Source: Closterium sp. NIES-65 (lineage: Eukaryota; Streptophyta; Zygnematophyceae; Desmidiales; Closteriaceae). From it: 64,000 bases of DNA. The stretch lies in the NCBI GenBank assembly GCA_948144175.1, contig CANXME010002282.1:1-64000 (forward strand), given 5' to 3'. Positions 9,756 to 21,370 of this stretch are shown here, piece after piece (positions within the stretch are counted from its first letter, which is position 1; every line of letters begins with the position of its first letter). The notes beneath the pieces were generated by a model. It was not told where the DNA came from. It saw only the letters and a program-made list of their open reading frames with translations, and searched no databases. Position numbers and translations under genes: made by a program.

Positions 9756-12700
9756 TGCAGCCTTCCTTCGGCAGTCCCTGTTGCCTGCTCAGGCAAATCG
9801 CGACACCCATTCGCGGGATTTCTGATATAGGATGGCGACTTGGCCGCATGCACAGGCGGTATGCACCGAGGCCGCCTCGACCTGTTCAGGCTTTTTTGTT
9901 GGGGCGTCGAAGATGCGGTGGATTTCGTTGGAGGGGTTGGAAGGACGGAGAATTGCTGATGGTAAGCTGCGCTTTCTGTGTTTCACTGAGCATTCAACGC
10001 ATGGCGTCACAGCAGCAAGACGCTTATTCCGGTGCTTAGATTACTGACGTGACAGATATGGTTAATGGGACATTTCATGATGCATAAAGTAAAAGGCGAA
10101 GGGATGATGGTGCGGGGAAGATTGGACGGATAAAGGAGATTCAGTTGTCGCATGCCACGTGGCACAGCTTGTTGAGGCGTCATTGTGCCATCCACGTGTT
10201 GCAACAGTTACTGCCGCTGATATTGGTTTCCTGACCTCCCCCTGTCCCTATTTACTGCTCCATCTTCTCTCTCCCATTCTGCCTCTTCCCCCTTCCCCCA
10301 CGTCACCCTCCAACCCCCCCCCCCCCCCCCCCCCCCCTTTTTCCGCTCATGTTGTCCTCAATCCCCGCGCCTCTGCTCCCACCTCCCCACAGGTCTATAT
10401 AGTTGAGGTCGAAAGCACACAATGAGAAGTGAAGTAAGATCCAGGTCCCGAGCTTCGCATGGTTGCTCACACATGCCACTTCGGCATATCTACTGCTCTT
10501 GTGGCTTCGGATGGATGACGAAGGTGAGAGTCGGTCATGGGTGGGTATGTATGTGAGAGTCGGTGTGCGGAATCTGTGGGTTAGGGGCGTGTGTGAGGTT
10601 CACTCGAGAGAGCAGTGAAGGGAGGTGGAAGGGGAGTGAAGGCGGGGTGAAGGGGAGGAGGATGGGGAGTGCTGCTGGGGCGGGCGGAGGCCATAGGGGA
10701 TGCCTGGAGTGTTAACGATGGGTGGACGGGGCCCGGGGGCGGTTGACAAGCTGGATCTCGCCAAGGCGAGAGTTGGTTCGGGACGAGGAGTCGCGTGTAG
10801 GAATCTCTTGAGTCATGCGCAGGCGATAAGTGAAGTGAATGGTGGCATTGAGCAGCTGGGCGCCACCAAGGTGGGAGTTGCTGAGATTCGGTGAGGAGTG
10901 GGTGAAAGTGGCTGGGCGGGGGGATGAGATGGCTGGAGGGAGGTCACAGCAGGACAGGTGAGTTAAGAAGCTGGTTGCAGCCAAGGTGGGACCCGTTCCG
11001 CCATCTTCCCTCAACTACCTTCCCCTCCCTCCCAAACTCTGATTTCCTCTTTCCATCCAACTCCCATTCGCAACCCCCCTTTCCCCATCCATCCAGAATC
11101 GCATGTGTGATTCCTGTCCTACACCAACGCCTTGTGACTCCTTCATATCTGCCTCTACCCGCTCCTCCGCTTTCCCCGCTTTTCCACCCTTCTTTCCCGC
11201 TCTCACCTCCCCCAACCTCCCCCCCCCCTCCCTCCCCCCTCTCCCCCCTCCCCCACCAGTTCCAGTTCTGCACCTGCGTCCCATACACCGAGAAATATAA
11301 GCCCCTACAGCACTTTCTCCCACATCTCCACCCTAGCTCTGCATCGGCTTCCTTTATATGGTCTCCTGGACCACACGTTCGCACCCTTATGGCACTGTCT
11401 CCCACATCATTCTCACAAGCCACTGCCATTTTTCCTCCTTTCCCCTCCGCCTCATTCCCTCCCAGATCTGCACCGCACCTGCTTCTCCTAGACCCACGTC
11501 TGCCCCACTGCATGGAGTTGGGACCCCACAACGCGGGCACACTGTTCATCCAGGCCCAAGGTACTATCCCCTCCCCTCTCCACTCCATACCCCCTCCCCC
11601 CCAACCCTCCTTCCCCACCCCTCCCAGCTCCGCACCTTCCTCTCCCACATCAATGTCTGCTACTACTAGTAGTGGGCCTATGTTCTTCTCCATCACTACT
11701 AGTGAGCCTGTTGCATGCCGTCGGTTTTCGTCTTGATGGACGAGAAGATGAGGTGAGGTTAGGCAGGGCTACTGGGTTCCCAGGGTAGAGCAAAAGGAGA
11801 AGCAGATGTGCTGGTAAGAGTAGTAATGTGGCTACTGCTCTCATAGACATATGTGCTCATGCCGGAGTGGTTATTGGGACAGACTAGAAACCTGTTGGGC
11901 TCTGCCCGCGCAGGTTCAAATTTTGCTGAGCACGAGTCAGTTTGTGGTCGGTTCGCTATGATTTTTGTATCAATATTGTTTTGCACTTCACAGTGCGACA
12001 TCACATTGAAGTGCAGCGATTATTCAGATAACATATCAATTGCCTAGTGGTCACCCTATTGGAAGAATTTCGACATGGCGATGCGACTATCGCTCCACAC
12101 AAGGCAGCGCGCTGGATCTGTGAGGTTTGTCGCACTAAAGTATGTCGCACTGAGGTCTGACTCACTGGGGTCTGTCGCACTGAGTTCACTCACCCCAGTG
12201 TGCACGTAGGCCGATCCGACAAGATTCCTGCCCGCACCACTCACTCCGTTCCCCATCCCGCTCTCTTCGCGCTTCTTTTGGCGCCTCGAAAGCCCTTTGC
12301 CTCCCCGCGTCCCGCATTCTGCTCCCCATTCCAATCGCTGTGCATAGAGACGTTACCCTAGATCCGTGCTCTCCGTTGCTCTTAAACCATTCCGTCTCAC
12401 CAACCGCGTTACTCCCTTTCCTTCTTGTTTCCCCGTGTCCCTCCTCCTACCCCTTGCTCTCCCTGTTGCGCCACTCTGTGCCGTGCGGCGGTCCGCCCAA
12501 GTGAGCCCCGCAGCACTCGTGCCCGCATTCTGCTCCTCCTCGGGGCCGCTTCGCCTGGACGCGGCAAGCACCACGGGCAGCGCAGGTAGACCGGTGGCGG
12601 GTCCAGTGGAGCTGCAGGGTGAAGTGGGGGCAGGCAGATAGAGGAGTGGGGGGCAGCGAGCTTGAGAGTTGGCTGCAGGGGGGGCGGGTGAGGAAGTGGG

Positions 12701-13914
12701 GAAGGAAAGGAGGATCAAGAGCAGCAGGGTTGGACGCGCATATTGGCAGCCTTGGTGGCGCGGATGGTGGCGGCTGCCCTCCCCCACGCCTTGAGTATGT
12801 TTCGCGCATGCGCAACCCCTGTTTGTGTCCCCCACGCCACGTCCGCACCACGTGTCTGCAGTCTTCTCCCACCACACGGGAGCACGGGGGAAGGGGGGGG
12901 TGCTTGGGTCAAAAAATGGGGGGGAGCATGCATAAGTGACAGTTTGATCCATGCACAGAGGCACAGGGGCGGCAGGTGGGAGGGGGGTAACAGGGGCAAG
13001 GAGGGAGTATGGTGGCCAGCAACAGGAACAGGCAGCATAGGCAGCACGGGCAGCATAGGCGGGAGAAACATGGGCACGGCTGCTCACACCTGTGATGCGG
13101 TACTCACGGACGCCGCCATCCTCCTCCTTTCTGTGATTATGCCCGCACCCGCCTCCTCCTCCCTGCGCTTCCCCCAAGTGCCCAGCGCAGATTCAACAGT
13201 AGCGGCAGCGGTGTGGTGCTGCACAGGGCAGCTTATGTGACATTCATCCTTGTTGACCTTGTTGACCCCATTCATCCTCTACATAAACCAGCTGTCCCCA
13301 TCTCAGGTGCTCCTCCTCTGCCCTCCATCACCCTCCCATCTGCTCCCACCATTCCAGCCACGCAGCATCACCATAGCCATTGCACCCTCAGACACCACCC
13401 CTCCCTCTCGCCCACCATCACCTACGTTATGACCATCTGCTGTCACTCGATTCTCCCCTCCATGCCCTTCTAACCCTCCTGTGCTTCTCTTTCAGTTTTT
13501 TCACCGATTTCTCTCACTCTACCCCCGCTACGCACCTCCCCTCTCCCCCCTCCCCCCCAAACACGACTCCCCCACTTTCTTGGTGGTTGAATGATGGTGG
13601 CAGCAGAGAGGACTTGCATGCACTCCATTTGCCGATCAAGAATCTTCATCTGACCACACCTTCTCTTCCCCTACTCCCTTGATCTCCCCTCAGCTGCTTC
13701 TAGCAGTCACCTTGTCATGATGGCATGGCGTGGAGGGAGGTAAGGCTGGCGGATTTGACAGAAGAAACTTGGAGAAGGTGAGGATGTTTAACATCCCAAA
13801 TAGAAATCTCTTCGGCTTATGGTTGATGTAGTCTATATGTGGGCAACATTAGATGGCATGTCTTTGAATTTTAGTGGAGAACAGTAGTGTCGAGGCAGCT
13901 ATGCATGTGCACAC
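9756..13914. other. No recognisable gene; CT-rich and G-rich blocks
   Basis: Pyrimidine-rich at 10240-10390, 11000-11340, 11400-11640 and 13300-13560; G-rich at 10610-10740, 12600-12720 and 12880-13010. Long frames (10924-11736 plus, 10944-11696 minus, 12353-13177 minus) are Pro/Ser or Gly/Arg products of this composition. 12120-12190 repeats GTCGCACTGAG-like words. Confidence 0.5.
10313..10337. repeat. Poly-C tract
   Basis: A run of about 24 C residues followed by TTTTT. Length is likely to be unreliable in sequencing. Confidence 0.9.
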
Positions 13915-14155
13915 CTCATCCACACGTCATTCTATGCCACATCCCACACCTCATCCCACACCTCATCCAGACCTCATCCCATACCGTACATCATCCATAC
14001 ATCACCCTATACCCCCTCCCATACCCCGTCCCATACCCCGCTCTATACCCCATCCCATACCCCGTCCCATACCCCGTCCCATACCCCGCTCCATACCCCG
14101 TATCATACCCCGTTCCATACCCCGTTCCATACCTCGTCCTACACATCCCACACAT
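13915..14155. repeat. 12-bp tandem repeat CCATACCCCGTC
   Basis: Starts as CCCACACCTCAT units and turns into CCATACCCCGTC and CCATACCCCGTT units. Reads as PIPR repeats. The complement of similar units forms the array at 37185-37440. Confidence 0.9.
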
Positions 14156-14430
14156 ACATAATTCCTCGAACACATTGTTTATTTTCGTGCCCACCTTTCA
14201 CTCGTGGTGCAAATATTGCATTCTACTAGTAATATTACAGGTAGTCTTTCTGGAAATCCAGCTCCTCTCGTTGTGTTTGCAGCCTGTTGCCATTCACAGA
14301 AGGTGCTGCTAGGGGAGATGGGGTAAGAATGAATGAAGGGAAAGGTGTGAGCAGGAGTTCTGGCAAACTTGTTAGCAATGCCCTGACTGTGTCTCATACA
14401 TCTTTTATTCATCATTTCCATCCGTTGCAG

Positions 14431-15694
14431 TGACATCAGCCAGAACAACCTCACTGGCCAACTCCCACCAGCAATAGGAAGTCTCACTAATCTTACATAC
14501 CTGTAAGGCATTCTAGCATGCTCAAGTGTTGCAATGTCCATCATAGCAGCCTTGGAGCGTTTCATGAAGAGGAGGTATACAAGGTTTTCCAGTGGTTTAC
14601 CATAGCCAAAGAGTGTTTAAGGCCACAGGCAGGAGGTACACAAGGACCTAACTTGGACTGGCCCAACCCAAACCTCCACGTCAGGCCGTCTTCAAAAGGC
14701 GGTTATATACAAATGTATGGTTCATCATTGTTTTCAGCCTGTATAACACCTTGGCATAGTAGAGTATTGCAATGTGTTCCATACAACTCCAATAGCAACC
14801 TCAGAGCGTTTCACTTTGAGCTGAAACCCTTTTCCGATTCTTTGTTTTATAAATGCTCCATGTGCACAGCACATGCAGGAACATGTCTTCGACTGCAATC
14901 ACATGACTACAGAAGCTGCGTGGTCCCACAGACCACTTCAAGTGCTTTCTGCAGCCAGTGCGGCTCCTTCTGCACCACATGTGACAAGCCACCACCAGGT
15001 GAGATGCTTCTTACGCAGGTAGCTGCAATTTGTATTGCCTATTCTTACATTGCTCTCATGCCAAGTGCATGAACACCACATTGCCACCCATTCAACAAGC
15101 TTTTTCAGTGTCAGATTTTTTTTTCCAGGTATCAGGAACCCATAGAACAATATTTCCTAGTGTCACGCATCACGCATCCTCACGCATCCGCATCCTGTTG
15201 CATGCCTTCGCTTGGCTTTTAATGAAGAGTACCCGTTTAAACCCGTCAATGCCTCTCTTTGCTACCGCTCACTGTGCAAAATGTGCCTGATGCCACATCC
15301 ACTTTCACCAAGCCCACCGTCATCCCCATGTCTGATTTCCCTTTCCCTTCCCTTTCTTCATCTTCCGATCCCATTATTGTACTGTCCCCATCGACAGTGC
15401 CAAAACCTTCTCCATCACCAGCGCCAGCACCCTCACCATCGCCAGCGACAGCACCCTCATCGCCAGCGCCAGCACCTTCTCCACCTCCTCCCACTTCAGC
15501 TCCTAATGCACCCTCCGCCTCTCCCTCCAAAGGAGGGGCGGTTTATTCAGCGAAGCCATGGCTGGCATTGCTGCTGCTGGCACTGTGGCTGCCCTCGTGT
15601 TGCTGCTGCTGCTGAGCTGGCTGCTGTGCCAGCAATGCTGCACCAACGAGGTAGCAGGAGGAGGGGATGGCGACGGCAATATTGGAATAGGCTA
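14431..15694 (+). CDS. LRR receptor-like protein gene, 3' part (three candidate exons)
   Basis: Exon 14431-14502 is exactly 72 bp between TTGCAG and GTAAGG. It encodes one plant-type extracellular LRR (DISQNNLTGQLPPAIGS...), with one base of a codon at the left and two at the right. 14870-14998 is a cysteine-rich candidate exon (AFCSQCGSFCTTC) ending at CAG/GTGAGA. 15270-15694 carries a Pro/Ser spacer (PSPSPAPAPSPSP) followed by a hydrophobic segment and tail (VAALVLLLLLSWLLC ... NIGIG, stop at 15692). The order fits the family: LRRs, Cys-rich cap, Pro-rich wall spacer, membrane helix, short tail without kinase. The Pro-rich part and the best membrane segment are in different frames, with a shift needed between about 15507 and 15560. 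No upstream LRR exons were recognised. Likely a decayed or misread gene. Confidence 0.6.
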
Positions 15695-17261
15695 GAGTTC
15701 ACTCTCATGATTATCATTGTGTTATCTTATTAGAGCAAGTTACACTTCAGGTTTCAGTTTTGTTAAAGGTTCAACTCATAGGTTTCACCTTTGATAACAC
15801 ATCATAACTGTAAGACAAACTTGGGTCAGCATTGACACTTGCCACAGGCAGGCTGGCCTGGTTCAGAAGAGGCCTGGCACAAACAACAATAGATAATTCA
15901 CCACATAAATACTAAGTCCTACAACACACCAACACGCAGAGACAAATTAAGCAAAAGCAGGGCAAACAGAAGAATTACTAAAGAGCATGGGGTGACCCGG
16001 GACGTGTAGATATGGAATTTGAGTACCCTCCCATGATCGTAGTGCCAGGGTACCAGGAAGGGGAGGCATAGGAAGGACACAGCAGAGGAGGAGCGGGTGA
16101 AAGGACACAGCGTAGGAAAGGCTCATGAAAAGCAGACCAGGAGGGGGCCGGGGGGCGGAGGTCTTGGGGACTGTGACAAGCTAGTCGGCCAACACTAAAG
16201 GGCAGTTCTCACCACCAGGGCCAAGGAGGGAGAAGGGGCAGTGGCGAAGATTCACAGAAGGGCAGAGAGAGGAGTCGGGGCGACGGGGTCATGGCTCTGT
16301 TGCTCCGGGCCACCTGCTCCACCAATCTGGCTCAGCCTCAGCCAGCGCTCGGAGCAGCTTCGGTCTGTCAAGGTTGTGTCTGTCCTTTAGAAGAACAGGT
16401 TGCGTGCCTGGCAGCAGAGAGGAAGGGTCGCTTCTGCTGCTGCAGGACCACGGGGAGCACCACAAATGCCAATGAAGCAGCAGGAGGGCCGATGGGGAGG
16501 AGGTGTGAACGTGAACCAGGCTCAGTTATTACTTCAAAGGGTACACAGGAGCAATTTTGCTAAGTGACGGTCCGTTGTGTTAATGAGAAGTAGTTTACCG
16601 ACAGGCAGATGAGCACTTCGGAAACAGGCATTTCCACTACCTAAAAGGCCTGTCACAACTGCTGCTTACTCCCCCACCACGGCTCTCCCTCTACCCCTCC
16701 TTCATCATTCCCACCCATTCCTCCCTCCTGCTCCTCCCCTCTCCTCTCGCTCTACCCCCTCTTCTCCCTCCCTCTTCACCGTCTCTCCCCCTTCCCATTC
16801 CATCCCCTTCCTCCTTCCCGTTTCTCAGCGCCTACTTTTCACCCCATCCCCTCCACGCCCCTTACCTCTGAATCCCACCCCTCCCCCATTCCCACCCCTC
16901 CGTGCTCCCTCACCTGCACACAGTATCTGATCCATCCTCCTACATGTTTCTTTTCCTGTACTTCGTTCACAGCTCCACCGTGCTCTATCTCAATATTTTT
17001 TGGATTTCTGCCGCTGTGGTTTCATCTCCCAAGCCTCGCATCTCAATATAGCCTTGCAGCCCAACTATCATCTCGTTACGCTACATGTTAGTCTCATCTC
17101 TATACGTTAGCCAGTCATGCCAATGTGCTCCGTCCTACATCCCTGGCCCTTGTCGCCTCTTGTGATAGATTCTGTCTTGTTTTTTTTGCCGCTGCCCCCT
17201 CCCTCCCATGCTTAAATCCTTATATGCGACTACTACAGTTGGGTACATGCAGGGGCATACC
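15695..17261. other. No recognisable gene
   Basis: AT-moderate spacer, then G-rich (16080-16300) and CT-rich (16680-16910) patches. A 90-codon frame at 16291-16563 matches nothing I know. Confidence 0.5.
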
Positions 17262-17653
17262 TGTAACGCCTGTGGGCTAAGTGTTAATGGGCATTCCGCT
17301 GCGCCAAATAACACCCTCGTTTTGACCCAGTGGGTAGCGAGGTGTTATACTGGATTCAGAGCCTGTGGCTCAAATCCTGGCTGATCCACATTTTCCGCCT
17401 GTGGCGAGAACTTGAATGTGGTAACCGGATCGAACCCAGTGAACGATCCTCCGCTGCCCTGGTCCACCAGCGAAGTCGCTGCTGCCTCAGCGAAGTCTAG
17501 GTCCCCGTGGGGGGCCGACTCCCTGAAGTTCGTCAACGAGGACGTTGACACCAGGGGGGGACGAGTGTAACGCCTGTGGGCTAAGTGTTAATGGGCATTC
17601 CGCTGCGCCAAATAACACCCTCGTTTTGACCCAGTGGGTAGCGATGTGTTATA
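17262..17653 (+). mobile_element. TRIM-like miniature LTR retrotransposon
   Basis: Two 88-bp direct repeats (17262-17349 and 17566-17653, starting TGTAACGCC, ending GTTATA, differing at about one base) flank 216 bp. One base after the left repeat lies TGGATTCAGAGCC, matching 11 of 13 bases of the initiator-Met tRNA primer site TGGTATCAGAGCC. The gypsy element in this window has the same one-base C spacer. A purine run (CAGGGGGGGACGAG) precedes the right repeat. No protein is encoded, as in terminal-repeat retrotransposons in miniature (TRIM). The ends are TG...TA rather than TG...CA and no target duplication flanks the pair. Alternative: a tRNA-derived SINE, since CAGTGGGTAGC and GGCTCAAATCC resemble tRNA A and B boxes. 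Confidence 0.65.
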
Positions 17654-17699
17654 GACGAGACAGTGACTTCAGGGCTGTTTGACACAAACAATCGCATTG

Positions 17700-18080
17700 A
17701 GGGCCAACGGCAAAGCAAGCACATGGTGTGGGGATTATGAGACGATGGCCGAAGGGGTAATGGTATGATGTGGTGATGGGAATATGGGAATATGGGTAAT
17801 GGGTTAATGGGGTGACTGGAAGATCGTGTGACGATGTGATGGGAATCTTGTGTGATGGTGTGATGTGATGATAAGATCAAGGGACTTGAGTCGTCCATAT
17901 GGAAAGGGTCAATCCAAGAAAGGATGGGGTGTCAATGGCAGTGGTGGCTAGCCAGGTGACGATGCGAGCAGACACCTATAGGGTAGGTTCGAATCTGACC
18001 TCATTGCAGAGATGAGAGATCATTCATCATGTGTGGGCATATGGACAGCAGAGGAAGGATGCTACTGGCTGGTCTATGCG
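17700..18080 (+). repeat. Dispersed repeat family R1, segment 1 (tRNA-like head)
   Basis: Aligns by eye with 33890-34250: a GATGGG-rich part, then CAATGGCAGTGG, then about 50 bp later GGTTCGAATC (copy here) or GGTTCGATAC (other copy), then GAGATGAG and ATGTGTGGG. The spacing and B-box-like word suggest a tRNA-derived pol III promoter, so SINE-like, but no anticodon arm or poly-A end was established. Confidence 0.6.
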
Positions 18081-18439
18081 GGAAGGGTGGTCAGGGAAAG
18101 AGGGCGGGAGAGAACAGGGAGGTGGAAGACGTGGGGAGGGTGGAGAGTGGATTTGGGAGTAGGGAGAAAAAGGGAGGAACGCTACCATGCAAGTGTATTG
18201 ATTTCATTGCTCCTGATTTGTAGCTCGTGCCTCGTGCGTGCAGCTAAGAGAATTGGGGCCATGGTGGGTAGGACAGCCAATGAACTGCCCGAAGCTGTTG
18301 AACAGCAACCATTGTGGTGCAGAGCACATCCAAAGAAAGGGCGAGATTGTGATGGTCGCATAAGGCATGTGAGATGGTCGCATTGTGTCTAGGCTGAGAA
18401 AAGGCAGAGCACACTGCCACGGAATCTCCCGAGAATCAA

Positions 18440-18830
18440 GAGAGGGCAACCATAATGAGAGTGGTGGAGTTGGCCTTGCACCTGCCGGATAGTGCCTACA
18501 GAGAGGGAGAGGTGATGGAAGGCAAGGGTGGGCAGGGAAGAAAGGAAAGGCATGGCAGGCAGGTAGGATGAAGGCCAAGAACTTGAAGAGGGTGGTGAAA
18601 TGTTGACCTATTCAAGCGAGCCACTCCACTGACGGAAGTCCACAGCTGACTATTCCAACAATTGACATTTGACCTTGCGCCTGCCAAATGAAGAGGGATG
18701 GGGTTGTGGGAAAATGGTACGGTAGGTGGGTGACAACAGTGAGGGTAGGGAAGATCGAGGGCAGCAGCCCCTCACTTTTGTGGATGGCACATCCCACCTC
18801 CACCATGTGCCCAACCCACCTCCACCATGT
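18440..18830 (+). repeat. Dispersed repeat family R1, segment 2
   Basis: Aligns by eye with 33535-33890: TTGGCCTTGCACCTGC, then GGATGAAGGC, a CCACTCCACTG or CCAGTCCACTG word, then CCTCACTTTTGTGGA and CCACCATG-type end. Here it lies 360 bp after segment 1; in the other locus it lies immediately before it. Confidence 0.7.
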
Positions 18831-19734
18831 GCATATCACCTTCTTTCTAGAATTCTTAGCTGTCGAATGCATGGTTGTTTCTAAAGTACGGAACAGGTTC
18901 ACTTGTAGAGTGAGTGTGGGATTTTAAGAGAGAAAGAGTGTCGGTTTCAAAACATCATGCCTGTAAATCACTACACTCTTAACATAACAATCTGCACTGT
19001 GTGACATATCATCTGTTTTTCCACCCCACATACCTAACCTGCAATGCGGTATTACTTTGCACCTTGAGAATTACATCTCATACCCTCCACTCCTCTCATA
19101 GTCCCGCTCTCTTACTCCTCACGCCTCTGATACCCCCCACTCCCTCCTTGTATTGTTGCTCGGTTTGGTTAGAAGAATGTGTGCAAGATGCTTGCGCTAT
19201 GCTTGTAGTGTTTGTTGTGAAATCGCCTTCTTTGTTGTAAAATGTGCCACCAATCGTAAGCTTGATAGAAATTTGTCAAGTAATCTCAGCAAAGTGGTGC
19301 CTGCCACATCTCCTGGCCTGATTCGACACGGACGGTGATCAAAGAGCTGGCATCATGCCAAGCCAACCAACTTGTAAAAAAACTAAATGATTGCTACATA
19401 TGTCAGATGGAATCATATCATAAGAAGAAGGTACGGCAGATGGTTATACAATAATATTTTCTGGAACTGTGTTGTGGAATGGGGCTCAGTCCGGGTTGAA
19501 TCAGATCTTGATTAAAACTCTTTGTAATTTGAACCATGATTTATCCTTGCAGCATGACTAATAGCTTAGCCTGCAACCATTAAAAAATCATGAACGTGTG
19601 TTTTTCATTTTTTCTAAATTCAAACCACTCGGCACATGTGACGATGCAGTGCTGGAAGGACATGAGGGCTAGAGAGAGACGGTGAAGATAGTCGTAATCT
19701 TGAACTTGCACCTGCCAAAGAGGGGCATGCAAAT
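18831..19734. other. No recognisable gene
   Basis: AT-richer spacer. A weak LRR-like reading near 19262-19330 was not accepted. Confidence 0.5.
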
Positions 19735-19855
19735 ATGGGGTGAGAGCACAGGAATGGCTTCAACAAGGGCAGCTCACGGGGCACGGGATGGGTTCAGCAA
19801 GGTGGGATGAGAGCATATGCATGGCTTCAACAAGGGCAGCTCATGTCAACGAGAG
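19735..19855 (+). repeat. About two copies of the 62-66-bp unit also found at 20922-21175
   Basis: Contains ATGGCTTCAACAAGGGCAGC twice and GGTTCAGCAAGGTGGGATGA, the same words that make up the array one kilobase downstream. Confidence 0.85.
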
Positions 19856-19989
19856 TGTTGTTTGGCCCCGTCCTTGCTTGGGCAGAGCCGATCTCGTGGT
19901 CGGGTGTGTGGGGGTTGCAGCCGACCTGCAGCAGTGGGCACGGGGGCCACTGCAAGGGCGCCGAGCTGGAGGGTGCCTGGCTGGAGGGC

Positions 19990-20320
19990 GCCGAGCAGGA
20001 GAATGCTGTCTTGGACGCTTGGTCGGCGTCCTGGACGCCTGGTTGGCGTCCTGGGAGGCTAGACGCCGACCTAGGCGTCTGCACGGCGTCCTAGGAGCCT
20101 GGGACGCTGCTCTAGGCATCTGCACGGCGTCCTGGGGGCCCGGACGCCGACCTAGGCGTCCTGGGGGCCTGGACGCCAACCTGGGAGTCTGATCGACGTC
20201 CTGGGAGGCTCGATGCCACCCTGTATGTCTGGAAGGCGTCCTAGGCGTCTGGACGCCGACCTTGGGGGGTTAGGACGGCGTCCTGGGCGTCTGGACGCTG
20301 GACTGGGGACGCCGGGCATG
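19990..20320. repeat. Degenerate GGACGCC/GGCGTCC repeat
   Basis: GC-rich stretch made of GGCGTCCTGG, GGACGCCGACC and CTAGGCGTCT words. Because GGCGTCC and GGACGCC are complementary the region is full of small inverted repeats. Frames here are composition artefacts. Confidence 0.85.
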
Positions 20321-20921
20321 GGTGACTGGGCATGGTTGCCCGGTCGACCGGGATACCTGGGCGACGTGTGCGAGCGTCAGCGGGGTGGGGTCTGCGAGGC
20401 CGACCTCGGGGGTGGTATCCCGAGGCGGACGTGGCTGGTGGGCGCAGTCGCTGGCATGGAGTCTACCAGGCGTCTGCGCTGTGCTCGTGACAAGGTGTGG
20501 AGCGCCAACCAGCTGCGCGCACCTGCTAAGCAGATGCACCGTTGTCCTGCGGGTGCAACGCTGTACAGCCGACTTGCTGCAGCGTTGGCACACCATGGAT
20601 TTGCAACGTTGGGGCACCGCTACTCTGCAACGCTGGAGCGGTGTGAGTGCTGCTGCGCTGGAGTGCGGTCGACCATGTTGCGCTGGAGGTCGACCAGCAG
20701 CTTTGCTAGCTCTGATGTAGTCTGTGTTGCCAATGTTGTTGCTAACTATTATTGTCAACTTTCTCTAGTGAAACTCTTGCCAAATTGCCCCGTGATCTAG
20801 CAAACAATGTGTGCACTAGGAAAACGACTAAGGAACAACGAACACAGAAATCACACGAGCACCCCGTGCCTAGCCCGTAGTCTAGCTCCCGTTGTAGTAG
20901 TTATCTCCGCAGCTCGCAGGG
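20321..20921. other. No recognisable gene
   Basis: GC-rich sequence becoming AT-richer at 20720. Contains repeated GCAACGCTG/GCAACGTTG words (20555-20690). The flanking 62-bp repeats suggest it belongs to a larger repeated unit. Confidence 0.4.
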
Positions 20922-21175
20922 CACGGGTTCAGCAAGGTGGGGTGAGAGCACAAGCATGGCTTCAACAAGGGCAGCTCACGGTTCACGGGTTCAACAAGGT
21001 GGGGTGAGAGCACAGGCATGGCTTCAACAATGGCAGCTCACGGTTCACGGGTTCAACAAGGTGGGGTGAGAGCACAGGCATGGCTTCAACAAGGGCAGCT
21101 CAAATGGCACGAGTTCAGCAAGGTGGGGTGAGAGCACAGGCATGGCTTCAACAAGGCCAGCTCACGGGGCACGGG
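20922..21175 (+). repeat. 62-bp tandem repeat, four copies
   Basis: Unit starts (CACGGG) at 20922, 20984, 21046, 21108 and 21170, an exact 62-bp period. Units carry GGTGGGGTGAGAGCACAGGC and ATGGCTTCAACAAGGGCAGC. Confidence 0.95.
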
Positions 21176-21254
21176 TTAAGCACGGACTGGGCCTTCTTAG
21201 GCCGGGTTGTAAGCCTCTTTCAGGGCCTCTTTTAGTGTGCAAGTCCAAGCAGGC

Positions 21255-21370
21255 GGTTCAGCATGTTGGCCAAGGCCATGGAACAGTCAGTCAGCCATGG
21301 GTCAGTCAGTGTCAGTCAGCCATGGGTCAGTCACAGTCAATCAGCCATCGATTAGTCAGTCAGCCATGGG
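21255..21370. repeat. GTCAGTCAGCCATGG repeat
   Basis: Short imperfect tandem repeat of GTCAGTCAGCCATGGGTCA-like words. Confidence 0.8.

Noticed and set aside
10924-11736. 270-codon Pro/Ser-rich plus frame and its minus counterpart
   Set aside because: Pyrimidine-rich DNA; both strands are equally open and no motif is present.
11895-11935. tRNA-like GGTTCAAATTT word
   Set aside because: No matching A box or acceptor stem nearby.
12353-13177. 274-codon minus frame
   Set aside because: GC-rich, Pro/Ala/Gly composition without domain or splice context.
17325-17380. tRNA gene
   Set aside because: A- and B-box-like words are present but I could not fold a full cloverleaf; treated as part of the TRIM or SINE question.
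19262-19330. LRR-like reading LDRNLSSNLSKVVPAT
   Set aside because: Does not fit the 72-bp exon size and lacks a good donor; could be chance.
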